Shown: in pieces, positions 1-8,434 of the stretch
Layout of the letters: every line of letters starts with the position of its first letter
Numbering within the stretch: the stretch's first letter is position 1
Assembly: GCA_001768195.1 (NCBI GenBank)
Contig: MENI01000040.1
Coordinates: 1-59,316, forward strand
Length of the DNA: 59,316 nucleotides
Origin: Bacteroidetes bacterium GWA2_40_15
GTDB taxonomy: Bacteria > Bacteroidota > Bacteroidia > Bacteroidales > VadinHA17
Reading direction: 5' to 3'
Notes under the pieces: generated by a model
Databases searched by the model: none
What the model was told of the DNA's origin: nothing
Seen by the model: the letters and a program-made list of their open reading frames with translations, nothing else
Position numbers and translations under genes: made by a program

Positions 1-591
1 GGAATATTTTCCCTCCTTCATATAATTAAATATCTCCGGTTCAACTATATGCATACTTGAAAATGCAATCACCGATAAATCTTCGGAAGAAGCTACACCT
101 GCAAGTATTTCCTCTCCTGTTTCAATATTCTTCCAACCTCTCAGCCGGTCTTCCCTGTCAATCATAATATATCTTTTACCCGGACGATTCCTGACAGCAA
201 GTGTTGCCAGTCCCTTTTTCTGAACATGCAGCCTGTAGAGTGCTGACAGATCGAGATCGGAGATTATATCAACATTATAAAGAAGAAAAGGATTTTTGTC
301 AAAAAACCATTTTGCTTTATACAGACCTCCTCCATTCTCGAGTAGCTTTTCTCTTTCATCGGATATTGATATTCTGAATCCCATTCTGTTCAGCCTGTTG
401 ACTTCCTCTTCCACCATATCTGCAAAATGGTGAACATTAATAACAATATCATCAAAGCCATGGTAGGAGCATCTTTCGACTGCACGTTGAAGTACCGTTT
501 TCCCATTAACATCAACAAGCGCCTTTGGAATTGTCTCTGTCAGCTTGCCAAGTCGTTTGCCCATTCCGGCAGCGAAGATCATTGCTTTCAT
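1..591 (-). CDS. murU: MurU-like sugar-1-phosphate nucleotidyltransferase, 3' end beyond window
   Basis: This is the first 197 codons of a nucleotidyltransferase; the rest lies outside the window. I translated it from the ATG at 591. It opens with MKAMIFAAGMGKRLGKLTE, the nucleotide-binding GxGxRL-type loop of the NTP_transferase fold, followed by the PKALVDVNGK motif that is usual in MurU, GlmU and related uridylyltransferases. Later blocks ENGGGLYKAKW and NVDIISDLD match the sugar-binding and metal-binding parts of the fold. It lies directly downstream of an AmgK-like kinase on the same strand, as murU follows amgK in Pseudomonas, where the pair turns MurNAc (and GlcNAc) into UDP-MurNAc. 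The reaction would be cytoplasmic: sugar-1-phosphate plus UTP to UDP-sugar. The family call is firm. The MurNAc substrate is inferred from the neighbour; another hexose-1-phosphate is possible. Confidence 0.75.
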   Translation of the reverse strand, partial: MKAMIFAAGMGKRLGKLTETIPKALVDVNGKTVLQRAVERCSYHGFDDIVINVHHFADMVEEEVNRLNRMGFRISISDEREKLLENGGGLYKAKWFFDKNPFLLYNVDIISDLDLSALYRLHVQKKGLATLAVRNRPGKRYIMIDREDRLRGWKNIETGEEILAGVASSEDLSVIAFSSMHIVEPEIFNYMKEGKYS

Positions 592-600
592 AGTCTAATT

Positions 601-640
601 GTCTTGCGGACTTGCGGTCTTGCGGTCTTGCGGTCTTGTA
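601..640. repeat. short tandem repeat (8-bp unit, TCTTGCGG-like)
   Basis: About four imperfect copies of an 8-base unit lie in the short gap between the kinase stop and the nucleotidyltransferase start. The unit copies differ by single bases. It resembles the other short tandem arrays found at gene borders in this window. Confidence 0.7.
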
Positions 641-645
641 GTCTA

Positions 646-1674
646 TTATTTGGTATCTATTCCTCTTTCCAGTTCTCTATATACTTCAGTACCCGGAATA
701 CCCTTTACAGCCAGGAATAATTCCGGCAGTTCAATCGGCAGGCTTCGCGAATCAATAATCTGGTTAAGAAGCTCAACAGCAGGTACTATACTGCCTGTAA
801 AAGTGGGCTTTTTCTCGTATAACCCCCTGAAACCGAATGCTCCGAGAGCCTGCATAAGCCTTATCATGCTGAAACCGGCATAATAACCTCTGAATTCTTC
901 ATTTTTCTCGCCTGAAACAGCACAGAAATTTTTCACATGATAATCAAGTAACCGCTTTCGAACCACGTCCGGGATATGAGCCTTGGCATCATAGAGCAAT
1001 GAAGCTACGTCATATTGCGGTGCTCCTTTCCTACCTCCCTGATAATCAATAAACCACGGTACCCCATCAACAACCATAACATTTGCCGACTGGAAATCGC
1101 GATACAGGAAATAGTCCTGACCAGTTTCAAGGAGAAAATCTGCCATAGTATTAAAATCATTTTCAAGTCTCCTTTCATTGAATGGAGCAGCTAAAAGCTT
1201 TAACAGCATGTACTTGAAATAATTCATATCCCACATCATCGACTGCCGGTCAAAACTTCTGTGAGGATAGCAGAGATCCAGATTCAACCCATTTATACCA
1301 TCCATCTGAAAACTTATGAGCCTGTCGAGAACTTTTCTATAAAGAGCTTCCGCTTCAGATGTAAAGCCATATTCCTGCAGCCAGGTATATAAATTTGTAT
1401 CTCCCAGGTCGCGAAGGAAATAAACATACTGTTCCGGAATGCTTCCATAAACCTCAGGCACAGGGAGCCCTTTTGACAGGAAGTGACTCGTAAATCCTAT
1501 AAATGCATCATTTTCTTCGGCATTGGCATTATAAGCCCCGATTATACTTTTATTACCATCATTTATCCGGAAATATTTTCTGTCAGATCCTGACTGAGGC
1601 AGTGCGGTGATCTGAATCTCCTTTACCCCGAAATATTTCTTATAACCTAAAGCTACTATATCAATTACATTCAT
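646..1674 (-). CDS. amgK: AmgK-like anomeric MurNAc/GlcNAc kinase (APH fold)
   Basis: A 342-residue aminoglycoside-phosphotransferase-fold kinase, close to the usual AmgK length of about 340. AmgK-like landmarks are LPQSGSDRKYFR near residue 25, LPVPEVYG, FLRDLGDTNLY near residue 110, and the catalytic loop YRDFQSANVMV near residue 195 with the metal-binding segment FIDYQGGRKGAPQYDVASL about 15 residues later. The catalytic loop begins Tyr-Arg-Asp instead of the more common His-Arg-Asp; the Asp and Asn needed for phosphotransfer are present. AmgK phosphorylates the anomeric hydroxyl of MurNAc or GlcNAc to give the 1-phosphate that MurU uses. The gene sits between a NagX-like membrane protein upstream and the MurU-like gene downstream, all on one strand, so a wall-sugar salvage operon is likely. 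The substrate is inferred, not shown. Confidence 0.75.
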   Translation of the reverse strand: MNVIDIVALGYKKYFGVKEIQITALPQSGSDRKYFRINDGNKSIIGAYNANAEENDAFIGFTSHFLSKGLPVPEVYGSIPEQYVYFLRDLGDTNLYTWLQEYGFTSEAEALYRKVLDRLISFQMDGINGLNLDLCYPHRSFDRQSMMWDMNYFKYMLLKLLAAPFNERRLENDFNTMADFLLETGQDYFLYRDFQSANVMVVDGVPWFIDYQGGRKGAPQYDVASLLYDAKAHIPDVVRKRLLDYHVKNFCAVSGEKNEEFRGYYAGFSMIRLMQALGAFGFRGLYEKKPTFTGSIVPAVELLNQIIDSRSLPIELPELFLAVKGIPGTEVYRELERGIDTK

Positions 1675-1688
1675 AGATTTACTTTTAT

Positions 1689-1758
1689 CTTTTGTCTTTT
1701 GTCTTTTGTCTTTTGTCTTTTGTCTTTTGTCTTTTGTCTTTTGTCTTTTGTCTTTTGT
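1689..1758. repeat. heptanucleotide array, 10 copies of CTTTTGT
   Basis: Ten perfect head-to-tail copies of the 7-mer CTTTTGT, with one degenerate copy (CTTTTAT) just before them, fill nearly the whole gap between the NagX-like stop and the kinase start. The same 7-mer, in the opposite sense, forms an array at 20591-20674. On the coding strand of the kinase the unit reads ACAAAAG, and the array ends about 15 bases upstream of its ATG. Confidence 0.95.
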
Positions 1759-1762
1759 CTTA

Positions 1763-2872
1763 CTATAATTTAATAAAGATCTTCTTCCTGTAAAGGATCA
1801 GAACAACAGCCCATACAATAAGTACCTGTGTGATTGCAAATAATAAACTGCCATTCATATTTCCGGCTACAGTAACAAATATCTTCTGATATATCCACTG
1901 ATAAAGGGTTACCTGGTCAGTTCCTGAAGTCAGTTTAATGTTAAGCATAGTCCTGGACCAGATACCTGCCAGGGTGTATGCAAATATCGCATTTGTACCA
2001 AACACCAGGCAGAAAGCGCCCCATTTCTGAAACCTGATAACATCAGCCAGGAGATAGATAAGAGCTAATAAAACCATTGCCAGGCCGGCTGTAAACAGAA
2101 CATAAGAACTTGTCCACAGAGGCTTGTTTATCGGGAAAAATATACCCCACAGGTAACCAAGACCGGCAGAAGCGGCTCCTAATAACAGGAGTTTAACAAC
2201 TGTTCTTCCTCCTTCCGGATTTTTACTGATCATTTCACCCGTGAAATAGCCGATAATTACAGTTGCCACAGCAGGAACAGTACTTAAAAGGCCTTCCGGT
2301 TCAAAAGGTAATCCATAGCCCCTGTACATGTGGTTGGTACCCAGCACCGCAATATCAATCTCAGATACAATATTTGATTCAAGACTGTAAGGAACTGCTC
2401 CTCCGAAAAACGCCAGTAATCCCCAGTATCCCAACAGTATTACTGCAGTTATTATCCATAAGAAATCACGTCGTACCGTAAGGCATATTATAGCTCCTAT
2501 CCCGTATGCAAGCGCAATCCTCTGAAGTACGCCAAGTATCCTTAGAGTTGAATAGTCCCTGACAAACCGTGGAAAGACAGCAAGGAACAATCCGACAGCA
2601 AAAATAAGGAGCATACGTCTCAGTATTCTTATAAAGGAGCCACTGTTAAATTCATTGCCATATTTTTTGAGGGAGTAGAATGTTGATACACCTACAATGA
2701 AGAGAAAAAAGGGAAAAACAAGATCAGTAGGTGTACATCCGTGCCATTTTGCATGTCGCAGGGGAGCATATACATATTCCCAGCTCCCCGGCGTATTTAC
2801 GATGATCATAAATGCAATTGTCAGGCCTCTGAAGATATCAAGAGATACTAATCTTCCGGTAGTTTTTGCCAT
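1763..2872 (-). CDS. NagX-like DUF5009 / acyltransferase-family membrane protein
   Basis: About 369 residues with roughly ten hydrophobic segments. The N-terminus RLVSLDIFRGLTIAFMIIVN and the motif HAKWHGCTPTDLVFPFFLF are hallmarks of the COG4299 family that includes human heparan-alpha-glucosaminide N-acetyltransferase and the bacterial NagX proteins. In Bacteroidota such genes commonly accompany N-acetylhexosamine or muropeptide salvage genes, where they have been proposed as inner-membrane transporters or transacetylases. Here the gene precedes AmgK- and MurU-like genes on the same strand, which supports a role in amino-sugar uptake or modification. I chose the ATG at 2872; an in-frame GTG six bases earlier would add only two residues. 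The exact activity cannot be read from the sequence. Confidence 0.75.
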   Translation of the reverse strand: MAKTTGRLVSLDIFRGLTIAFMIIVNTPGSWEYVYAPLRHAKWHGCTPTDLVFPFFLFIVGVSTFYSLKKYGNEFNSGSFIRILRRMLLIFAVGLFLAVFPRFVRDYSTLRILGVLQRIALAYGIGAIICLTVRRDFLWIITAVILLGYWGLLAFFGGAVPYSLESNIVSEIDIAVLGTNHMYRGYGLPFEPEGLLSTVPAVATVIIGYFTGEMISKNPEGGRTVVKLLLLGAASAGLGYLWGIFFPINKPLWTSSYVLFTAGLAMVLLALIYLLADVIRFQKWGAFCLVFGTNAIFAYTLAGIWSRTMLNIKLTSGTDQVTLYQWIYQKIFVTVAGNMNGSLLFAITQVLIVWAVVLILYRKKIFIKL

Positions 2873-2965
2873 AAACACACTCTGTTAACTATGGGTAAAA
2901 ATAACAATTTAACCTAAATCATCTTACCAGCCTGTCTGCTTCGGATATGATCAGTTTGAAATGTC

Positions 2966-4702
2966 TTAAAGTCTGCCATCACGCAAATACTTTTTTGACA
3001 TCCTGTCCTGAGGATATTTAGCTGCGAAGCCTGACCAGTACTCTGCTATAGTCATTTTGATCTCCTTTCTCAGTATCCACAATCCTATCAGGTTAGGTAC
3101 AGTCATTAAGGCAATAGTTATATAAGAGAGTGACCAGATTATTGTTGTGTCTGTAAAAGAGGCAATAAAAAATGCCGTTACAAAGATCAGTCTGTAGTAG
3201 ATTATATATTTAGGACCTATAAGGTAAGTCAGAGCCCTGTCGCCATAATAGGACCAGGATATTGCAGTGGAAAATGCAAAGAGCAGCAACCCGATTGATA
3301 CAATATATTTTCCCCAGTTACCCAGAATACTACGGGTAAAAGCTTCAGTTGTCAGCTGTGCGCTGTGAATAAGCGATTTACCTGATACTGTTATTGATGA
3401 GGATGCAGGTTGCCACTTTCCATTCACAACATTTATCTTTCCTGTATAGGAGTTCTTGCCATCAAAGAATGTAAAGTCTTCAGCCACAGACCGGGAGCAG
3501 ATTAAAGATATGGGATTAAGCATTTTGCCATCAGCTATTTCAAGACTCCCGTTAAAAAGTGGTATTGACTTATTATTTCTGATAATATCCACAAGTATTT
3601 GGTTCTCGGATGGTTTGTTCTCATCGTACTTCTGACCCAGAAATATCATGTCAGCACCCTGAAACTGGTTATTGACTTTTTCTGTCCAGGCACCTGAAGA
3701 GAGTATTACGAGTCCTGTGAGTGTACATATTATTATTGTATCAATAAAAGGTTCGAGAATGGCCACCATTCCTTCTGAAACAGGTTCCGGTGCTCTTGCA
3801 GCTGAATGGGCAATTGGAGCCGAACCCTGGCCCGATTCATTGGAAAAGAGTCCTCTGTTCACTCCCCTGTTGATTGCGAAAGCAATGGAAGCACCCATAA
3901 AGCCTCCTGTTGCTGCTGTGCCGGTAAAAACTGTTGAAAAAAGAGATATCACCGATGGAATAATATTCTGATAATTGGTACCTATAACAAAGATGGCTCC
4001 TATAAAGTAAAATATTGCCATTCCCGGTACGAGTTTCTCGGTTACACGGGCAATTCTTTTTATTCCGCCAATAATTATTAATCCGAGAAGGACAGAAAGT
4101 ATTGCTCCTGTAATAATATGCTTTATTCCGAAAGTTGCAAAAACTGAATTTGAGATACTGTTTATCTGGGGTAAACTGCCTGTACCAAATGAGGAGAGCA
4201 CTGTAGCTGCAGCAAAGAACGCCCCGATAACAGCCCCGGTCTTAATCACTTTTCCGCTTTTGGTTGTTATGTTCAGTCTTTTTTTCATGTAATACATCGG
4301 ACCTCCTGAAATGGTTCCGTCTGGCAGCAGGTCCCTGTACTTGTGAGATATGGCAACTTCGACCATTTTGGTGCACATTCCGATAGCTGCAGTTACAAGC
4401 ATCCAGAAAAGAGCAGCCGGTCCTCCAAGATGAATTGCCAGAGCCACACCTGCAATATTACCCGTTCCGACAGTACCTGAAAGAGCTGTTGAGAGTGCCT
4501 GAAAATGAGAAGTATCTCCCACATCAAGATGGTGATCGAATTTTCCTTTAACCACATCGAGTGCATGCCTGAAATATCTGAACTGCGGAAATCTAAGGTA
4601 TATCGTGAAAAAAACACCGGTTCCAAGCAGAAGGATCACAAACCATGGATGACCTCCGATATAGCCATCGAGCATTATTAGAAATTCATTGATCTTTTGC
4701 AT
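2966..4702 (-). CDS. alanine/glycine:cation symporter family protein (AGCS)
   Basis: A membrane transporter of the AGCS family, which imports alanine or glycine with sodium or protons. Diagnostic segments are LSGTVGTGNIAGVALAIH near residue 90, FSNESGQGSAPIAHSAAR near residue 300, and FSTAISWSYYGDRA close to the C-terminus. It is about 578 residues long, against about 450-490 for typical members. The excess is a hydrophilic insertion of about 110 residues after ILSSGAWTEKVNNQF, before the last membrane segments, predicted to face outside the cytoplasm. I chose the ATG at 4702 because the 14 residues before it are not family-like. It is transcribed away from the GH3 gene, with about 220 bases between the two starts. 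Confidence 0.9.
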   Translation of the reverse strand: MQKINEFLIMLDGYIGGHPWFVILLLGTGVFFTIYLRFPQFRYFRHALDVVKGKFDHHLDVGDTSHFQALSTALSGTVGTGNIAGVALAIHLGGPAALFWMLVTAAIGMCTKMVEVAISHKYRDLLPDGTISGGPMYYMKKRLNITTKSGKVIKTGAVIGAFFAAATVLSSFGTGSLPQINSISNSVFATFGIKHIITGAILSVLLGLIIIGGIKRIARVTEKLVPGMAIFYFIGAIFVIGTNYQNIIPSVISLFSTVFTGTAATGGFMGASIAFAINRGVNRGLFSNESGQGSAPIAHSAARAPEPVSEGMVAILEPFIDTIIICTLTGLVILSSGAWTEKVNNQFQGADMIFLGQKYDENKPSENQILVDIIRNNKSIPLFNGSLEIADGKMLNPISLICSRSVAEDFTFFDGKNSYTGKINVVNGKWQPASSSITVSGKSLIHSAQLTTEAFTRSILGNWGKYIVSIGLLLFAFSTAISWSYYGDRALTYLIGPKYIIYYRLIFVTAFFIASFTDTTIIWSLSYITIALMTVPNLIGLWILRKEIKMTIAEYWSGFAAKYPQDRMSKKYLRDGRL

Positions 4703-4883
4703 AAATGGATTTTTAATAATAATAAATTTCAGGTGTATCGGCAAATGTAATAATTTCCAAATAAGATGAAAGCAATTTCATTCAGGACAAGACTGAAAAT
4801 TTCCTTATTAATGTTTATTAACAAATGTATGGAATAAGCATCTATGAATGTTTTTTTTGAACTTTTTAGGAAGAAATATTTAT

Positions 4884-4891
4884 TACATTTG
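4884..4891 (+). promoter_or_regulatory. probable Bacteroidota -7 promoter box (TACATTTG)
   Basis: TACATTTG fits the Bacteroidota -7 consensus TAnnTTTG and lies 36 bases before the GH3/beta-lactamase start. A TTTG at 4856-4859 could be the -33 element, although the 24-base spacer is a little long. Confidence 0.5.
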
Positions 4892-4926
4892 GCAGCGGAA
4901 TTGATTCACTTTTAATTAAATCTGTT

Positions 4927-7884
4927 ATGGCTTCAAGGAATTACCCGGTTTTAATTGCAGTATTATTAACTTTATTTGTATCGTCATCGGAACTTAGGTC
5001 ACAATCAACAGATCCTCCCTTCCTGAAGTATTTAAATCACCCATGGGTTGATTCAGTATTAAGCAGGCTGACGATTGACCAGCAAATAGCACAAACGATA
5101 TGGATTGCAGCCTGGTCGAACAGGGATATATCGCATGAAGTTGAGGTTAGTGACATAATAAGGAAATACGGGGTAGGTGGTATTATTTTTTTCCAGGGGA
5201 CAGCTGCCAAACAGGCGGAACTGACCAATTACTATCAGAGTATCAGCAAAGTGCCTCTGCTGATTTCCATGGATGCTGAATGGGGAGTTGGAATGAGGCT
5301 GAACGATGTTGAAAAGTATCCTTACCAGATGACCCTCGGGGCAATCAGGAATGATTCGCTGATATACCAGTTTGGAAGTGCCGTCGCCTCGCAGTTCAAA
5401 AGGTTAGGCATGCAGATTAATCTTGCTCCGGTGGCTGACATTAACATCAATCCCCGCAATCCGGTTATAAATTACCGCTCATTCGGCGAACAGAGGGAAA
5501 AGGTCGCAGCAAAGGCCATCAGCTACATGAATGGAATGCAGGACAATGGTATTCTTGCATCTGCCAAACATTTCCCCGGGCATGGTGATACGGATGTGGA
5601 TTCTCATGAAGATCTTCCAAAGATTTCGCATACAAGATCAAGACTCGACAGCATTGAGATCTATCCGTTTAAAAGGCTGATAAATGAAGGTACCGGAAGC
5701 ATTATGACTGCACATCTCAATCTCCCGTCACTCGATACAAGCTCAGGTCTTCCGTCTACACTTTCTTCCGTAATCATTAAAGACCTCCTGGTTAAACAGC
5801 TTGGATTTAAGGGACTTATCATTACCGACGCCATGAACATGAAGGGTGTCACAAAATATTTCAAGCCGGGTGAAGCAGATGCAAAAGCCCTTCAGGCAGG
5901 GAATGACGTGATCGAATTTGTACCGGATGTTGAGGCTGCCATAAACGAGACAAAAAATTATATCAGATTAAATAAGATCACACCTGACGAAATATCACTT
6001 AAGTGCAGGAAGATCCTTGCTATTAAATACTGGTCAGGACTCTCGGAATATGGCACAGTTAAAGCTGAGAATATTGATGAAGAATTATCACCGGCATCAT
6101 CACGTGCACTAATAAGGAATCTTTACGCCAGTGCGCTTACAGTACTGACCAATAACCAGAATATTATACCTCTGAAAAATCTTGAGAATTTAAAAATAGC
6201 CACTCTGGCAATTAACAGGACATCGGTATCTACATTCCAGGTACAGGCAGGTAAATACACCAGGTCGGACCATTTTATTATTAATCCCTCAGATAGTACA
6301 GCAACTTCCGGTCTTTTGAAAAAACTTGCAGGTTATGATATTGTCCTGGCCGGAGTATTTGGTCTTGACCAGAGACCGAACAGAGACTTCGGCATCACCC
6401 CTGAGCTGATATCATTTCTTAACAAACTGATTGAAAGCAAAAAAAGTGTAATCACCTGGTTTGGAAATCCCTACGGGATAGGTAAAATAGATGCCCTGGA
6501 AAAAGCTGATGGCCTTATACTGGCCTATCAGGAAAACAGAGATGCTGAAGAACTTTCAGCACAACTTATTTTCGGAGGAATAGGTGCAAAAGGGGCTCTT
6601 CCGGTTACCATCAATGAGAAATGGAAATCTGATTTTGGATTAATAACACCCGGTAATCTCAGACTCCAATACGGATTACCTGAGAATGCCGGTATCTCTT
6701 CAGAAATTCTTGAACACAGGATCGACTCCATTGCAAATGCCGGTCTGGATGCAAAAGCATTCCCCGGTTGTGTGGTAATGGTGGCAAGAAAGGGAATAGT
6801 GGTATTTCACAAAGCATATGGCTATCAGGATTATGACGGCAGGACCCTGGTAAAGGAGGATGACCTTTTTGACCTGGCATCGGTATCAAAAATATCAACC
6901 TCATTGCCAGCTTTTATGCTTCTGGATTCCGAGGAAAAGTTTTCACCTGATCAGACACTTGGCAATTATCTTCCATATTTTAAAAGATCGGATAAAGGTG
7001 ATCTTTTAATGAGGGACATCTTTACACATCAGTCAGGATTGACTCCATTCATCCCTTTTTACAGATACACTACAAGGGAGGACGGAAGTTACAAAAGAGC
7101 CACTTGCAGTAATACTTACAGTAAAAAGTATCCTGTAACGGTTGCCAATAGTGTATTTCTTCACAAAAATTATAAGAAGAAGATGTGGAGAAAAATAAAG
7201 AGGAGCAAACTTGGTGAAAAAAAATATACATATTCTGATCTTACATTCATTATTACCCCGGGAATAATCGAAAATATAACCGGACAGAAATGGAATGAAT
7301 ATGTTACATCAAACATATATAAAAAGATCGGAGCATCCGATCTGACTTTCAACCCCTACAATAAGTACCCGATAAACAGAATAATACCTACGGAGTATGA
7401 TTCACTCTTTCGTAAACAGCAGCTAAGAGGGACTGTTCATGATGAGATGGCAGGAATGCTCGGCGGCATTTCGGGTCATGCCGGATTATTTGCCACTTCA
7501 AACGATCTGATGAAACTTATGGAGTTATACAGAAGAATGGGAAATTATGGCGGAGAACAGCTTATTTCCAAAAGTGTTCTGGAAGAATATACCAGGGTCC
7601 AGTTTCCTGATAACAATAACCGCAGGGGACTGGGATTTGACAAGCCCATGCTGAATAATTCACAGCTTTCCCCTGACCGATCCTATCCTTCACCGGGAGC
7701 TTCTCCGGCAAGCTTTGGTCACTCAGGATATACCGGAACCTTCGTATGGGTCGATCCTGAAAAGGAAGTGTCTTATGTATTCTTCTCCAACAGGGTCTAT
7801 CCTACCAGGAACAATAATCTCATTTCGGATCTGAGCATCAGAGGATCCATCTTACAGGCTATTTACGATTCAATAACAGAATAG
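4927..7884 (+). CDS. secreted GH3 (NagZ-type) and serine beta-lactamase-like fusion protein
   Basis: A 985-residue two-domain exported protein. A signal peptide covers about residues 1-26. Residues about 40-370 form a GH3 beta-N-acetylhexosaminidase with the NagZ signature KHFPGHGDT followed by DSH (residues about 214-227, the Asp-His acid/base dyad) and the nucleophile Asp in ITDAMNMKG near 300. After a GH3 C-terminal-like region, residues about 600-985 form a beta-lactamase/serine-hydrolase fold with SVSK near 653 (SxxK), YSD near 769 and HSG near 931. The fusion is common in Bacteroidota and is thought to act on muropeptides in the periplasm, removing GlcNAc and cleaving a peptide or ester bond. 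It faces away from the NagX-AmgK-MurU genes a few kb upstream, which fits wall recycling. It has its own promoter-like box. Confidence 0.9.
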   Translation: MASRNYPVLIAVLLTLFVSSSELRSQSTDPPFLKYLNHPWVDSVLSRLTIDQQIAQTIWIAAWSNRDISHEVEVSDIIRKYGVGGIIFFQGTAAKQAELTNYYQSISKVPLLISMDAEWGVGMRLNDVEKYPYQMTLGAIRNDSLIYQFGSAVASQFKRLGMQINLAPVADININPRNPVINYRSFGEQREKVAAKAISYMNGMQDNGILASAKHFPGHGDTDVDSHEDLPKISHTRSRLDSIEIYPFKRLINEGTGSIMTAHLNLPSLDTSSGLPSTLSSVIIKDLLVKQLGFKGLIITDAMNMKGVTKYFKPGEADAKALQAGNDVIEFVPDVEAAINETKNYIRLNKITPDEISLKCRKILAIKYWSGLSEYGTVKAENIDEELSPASSRALIRNLYASALTVLTNNQNIIPLKNLENLKIATLAINRTSVSTFQVQAGKYTRSDHFIINPSDSTATSGLLKKLAGYDIVLAGVFGLDQRPNRDFGITPELISFLNKLIESKKSVITWFGNPYGIGKIDALEKADGLILAYQENRDAEELSAQLIFGGIGAKGALPVTINEKWKSDFGLITPGNLRLQYGLPENAGISSEILEHRIDSIANAGLDAKAFPGCVVMVARKGIVVFHKAYGYQDYDGRTLVKEDDLFDLASVSKISTSLPAFMLLDSEEKFSPDQTLGNYLPYFKRSDKGDLLMRDIFTHQSGLTPFIPFYRYTTREDGSYKRATCSNTYSKKYPVTVANSVFLHKNYKKKMWRKIKRSKLGEKKYTYSDLTFIITPGIIENITGQKWNEYVTSNIYKKIGASDLTFNPYNKYPINRIIPTEYDSLFRKQQLRGTVHDEMAGMLGGISGHAGLFATSNDLMKLMELYRRMGNYGGEQLISKSVLEEYTRVQFPDNNNRRGLGFDKPMLNNSQLSPDRSYPSPGASPASFGHSGYTGTFVWVDPEKEVSYVFFSNRVYPTRNNNLISDLSIRGSILQAIYDSITE

Positions 7885-7932
7885 TTGGCCCTTCGGCAGG
7901 CTCAGGGCTGGCAGTTGGCAGTTGGCAAAAAT

Positions 7933-7966
7933 AAAAAACCAGACTGAGAAAGCAGTCTGGTTTTTT
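7933..7966. terminator. bidirectional intrinsic terminator between GH3 gene and tRNA-Leu
   Basis: A 7-bp stem (CCAGACT with AGTCTGG) and an 8-base loop are flanked by six A on the left and six T on the right, so it can end transcription in either direction. It lies one base past the 3' end of the minus-strand tRNA-Leu(GAG) and about 50 bases after the GH3 stop. Confidence 0.85.
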
Positions 7967-7967
7967 G

Positions 7968-8051
7968 TGCCCAGAACAAGACTCGAACTTGCACACCCTT
8001 GCGAGCACCAGCCCCTCAAGCTGGCGTGTCTACCAATTTCACCATCTGGGC
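7968..8051 (-). tRNA. tRNA-Leu (anticodon GAG)
   Basis: An 84-base class II tRNA on the minus strand. The acceptor stem GCCCAGA pairs with TCTGGGC, with A as discriminator. The anticodon stem CCAGC/GCTGG encloses TTGAGGG, giving anticodon GAG for CTC/CTT leucine codons. The T loop is TTCGAGT, and there is a long variable arm. CCA is not encoded. A terminator follows immediately. Confidence 0.95.
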
Positions 8052-8055
8052 GGAA

Positions 8056-8190
8056 AGGCGGCTCAAAGGCTCAAAGGCGCAAGGGCGCAAAGGCTCTATT
8101 GCCTGATACCTTAAAATAATTGTAATATATTAAAGAACTTTTTGCTTTCACGCCGTTATGCCCTTGGGCCGTTACGCCGTTACACCGTTT
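8056..8190. repeat. low-complexity spacer between the two tRNA-Leu genes
   Basis: The spacer begins with imperfect repeats of GGCTCAAA and GGCGCAAGG (8056-8095) and ends with GTTACGCCGTT-like repeats (8150-8190). The same CGCCGTT wording recurs at 20735-20768 before trmD. I see no gene here. Confidence 0.6.
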
Positions 8191-8194
8191 TTTG

Positions 8195-8278
8195 TGCCCA
8201 GAACAGGACTCGAACCTGCACATCATTACTGACACTAGTCCCTGAAACTAGCGCGTCTACCAATTTCGCCATCTGGGC
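8195..8278 (-). tRNA. tRNA-Leu (anticodon CAG)
   Basis: An 84-base class II tRNA on the minus strand with the same acceptor stem as its neighbour (GCCCAGA/TCTGGGC). The anticodon stem CTAGT/ACTAG encloses TTCAGGG, giving anticodon CAG for CTG codons. The T loop TTCGAGT is identical. The D arm is nearly identical to that of the GAG gene, and the variable arm differs. The two genes probably arose by duplication. CCA is not encoded. Confidence 0.95.
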
Positions 8279-8392
8279 TAATCCGGGATACAAATCCTGT
8301 TCACGGCGGGTGCAAAAATAAAGAAAAAATTGAATATAACAGATTGTTCAGAAAAAAAATGCTGACGATTGATTCCATATTAATTAAAAGTA

Positions 8393-8400
8393 TACTTTTG
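8393..8400 (+). promoter_or_regulatory. probable -7 promoter box for lysC (TACTTTTG)
   Basis: TACTTTTG fits TAnnTTTG and lies 34 bases before the lysC start. An ATTG near 8368-8371 stands about 21 bases upstream, near where a -33 element would be. Confidence 0.45.
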
Positions 8401-8434
8401 ATCCCTTGATTTAACAATAGGAAATGTCAGATAT

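Noticed and set aside
1689-1758. Possible CRISPR-like array
   Set aside because: The units are contiguous 7-mers without spacers, and no cas gene is near.
7922-8119. 65-codon plus-strand frame with an apparently protein-like sequence (FVPRTRLELAHPCEHQPLKL)
   Set aside because: It is the antisense of tRNA-Leu(GAG) and the adjacent terminator. Such frames are common false genes.
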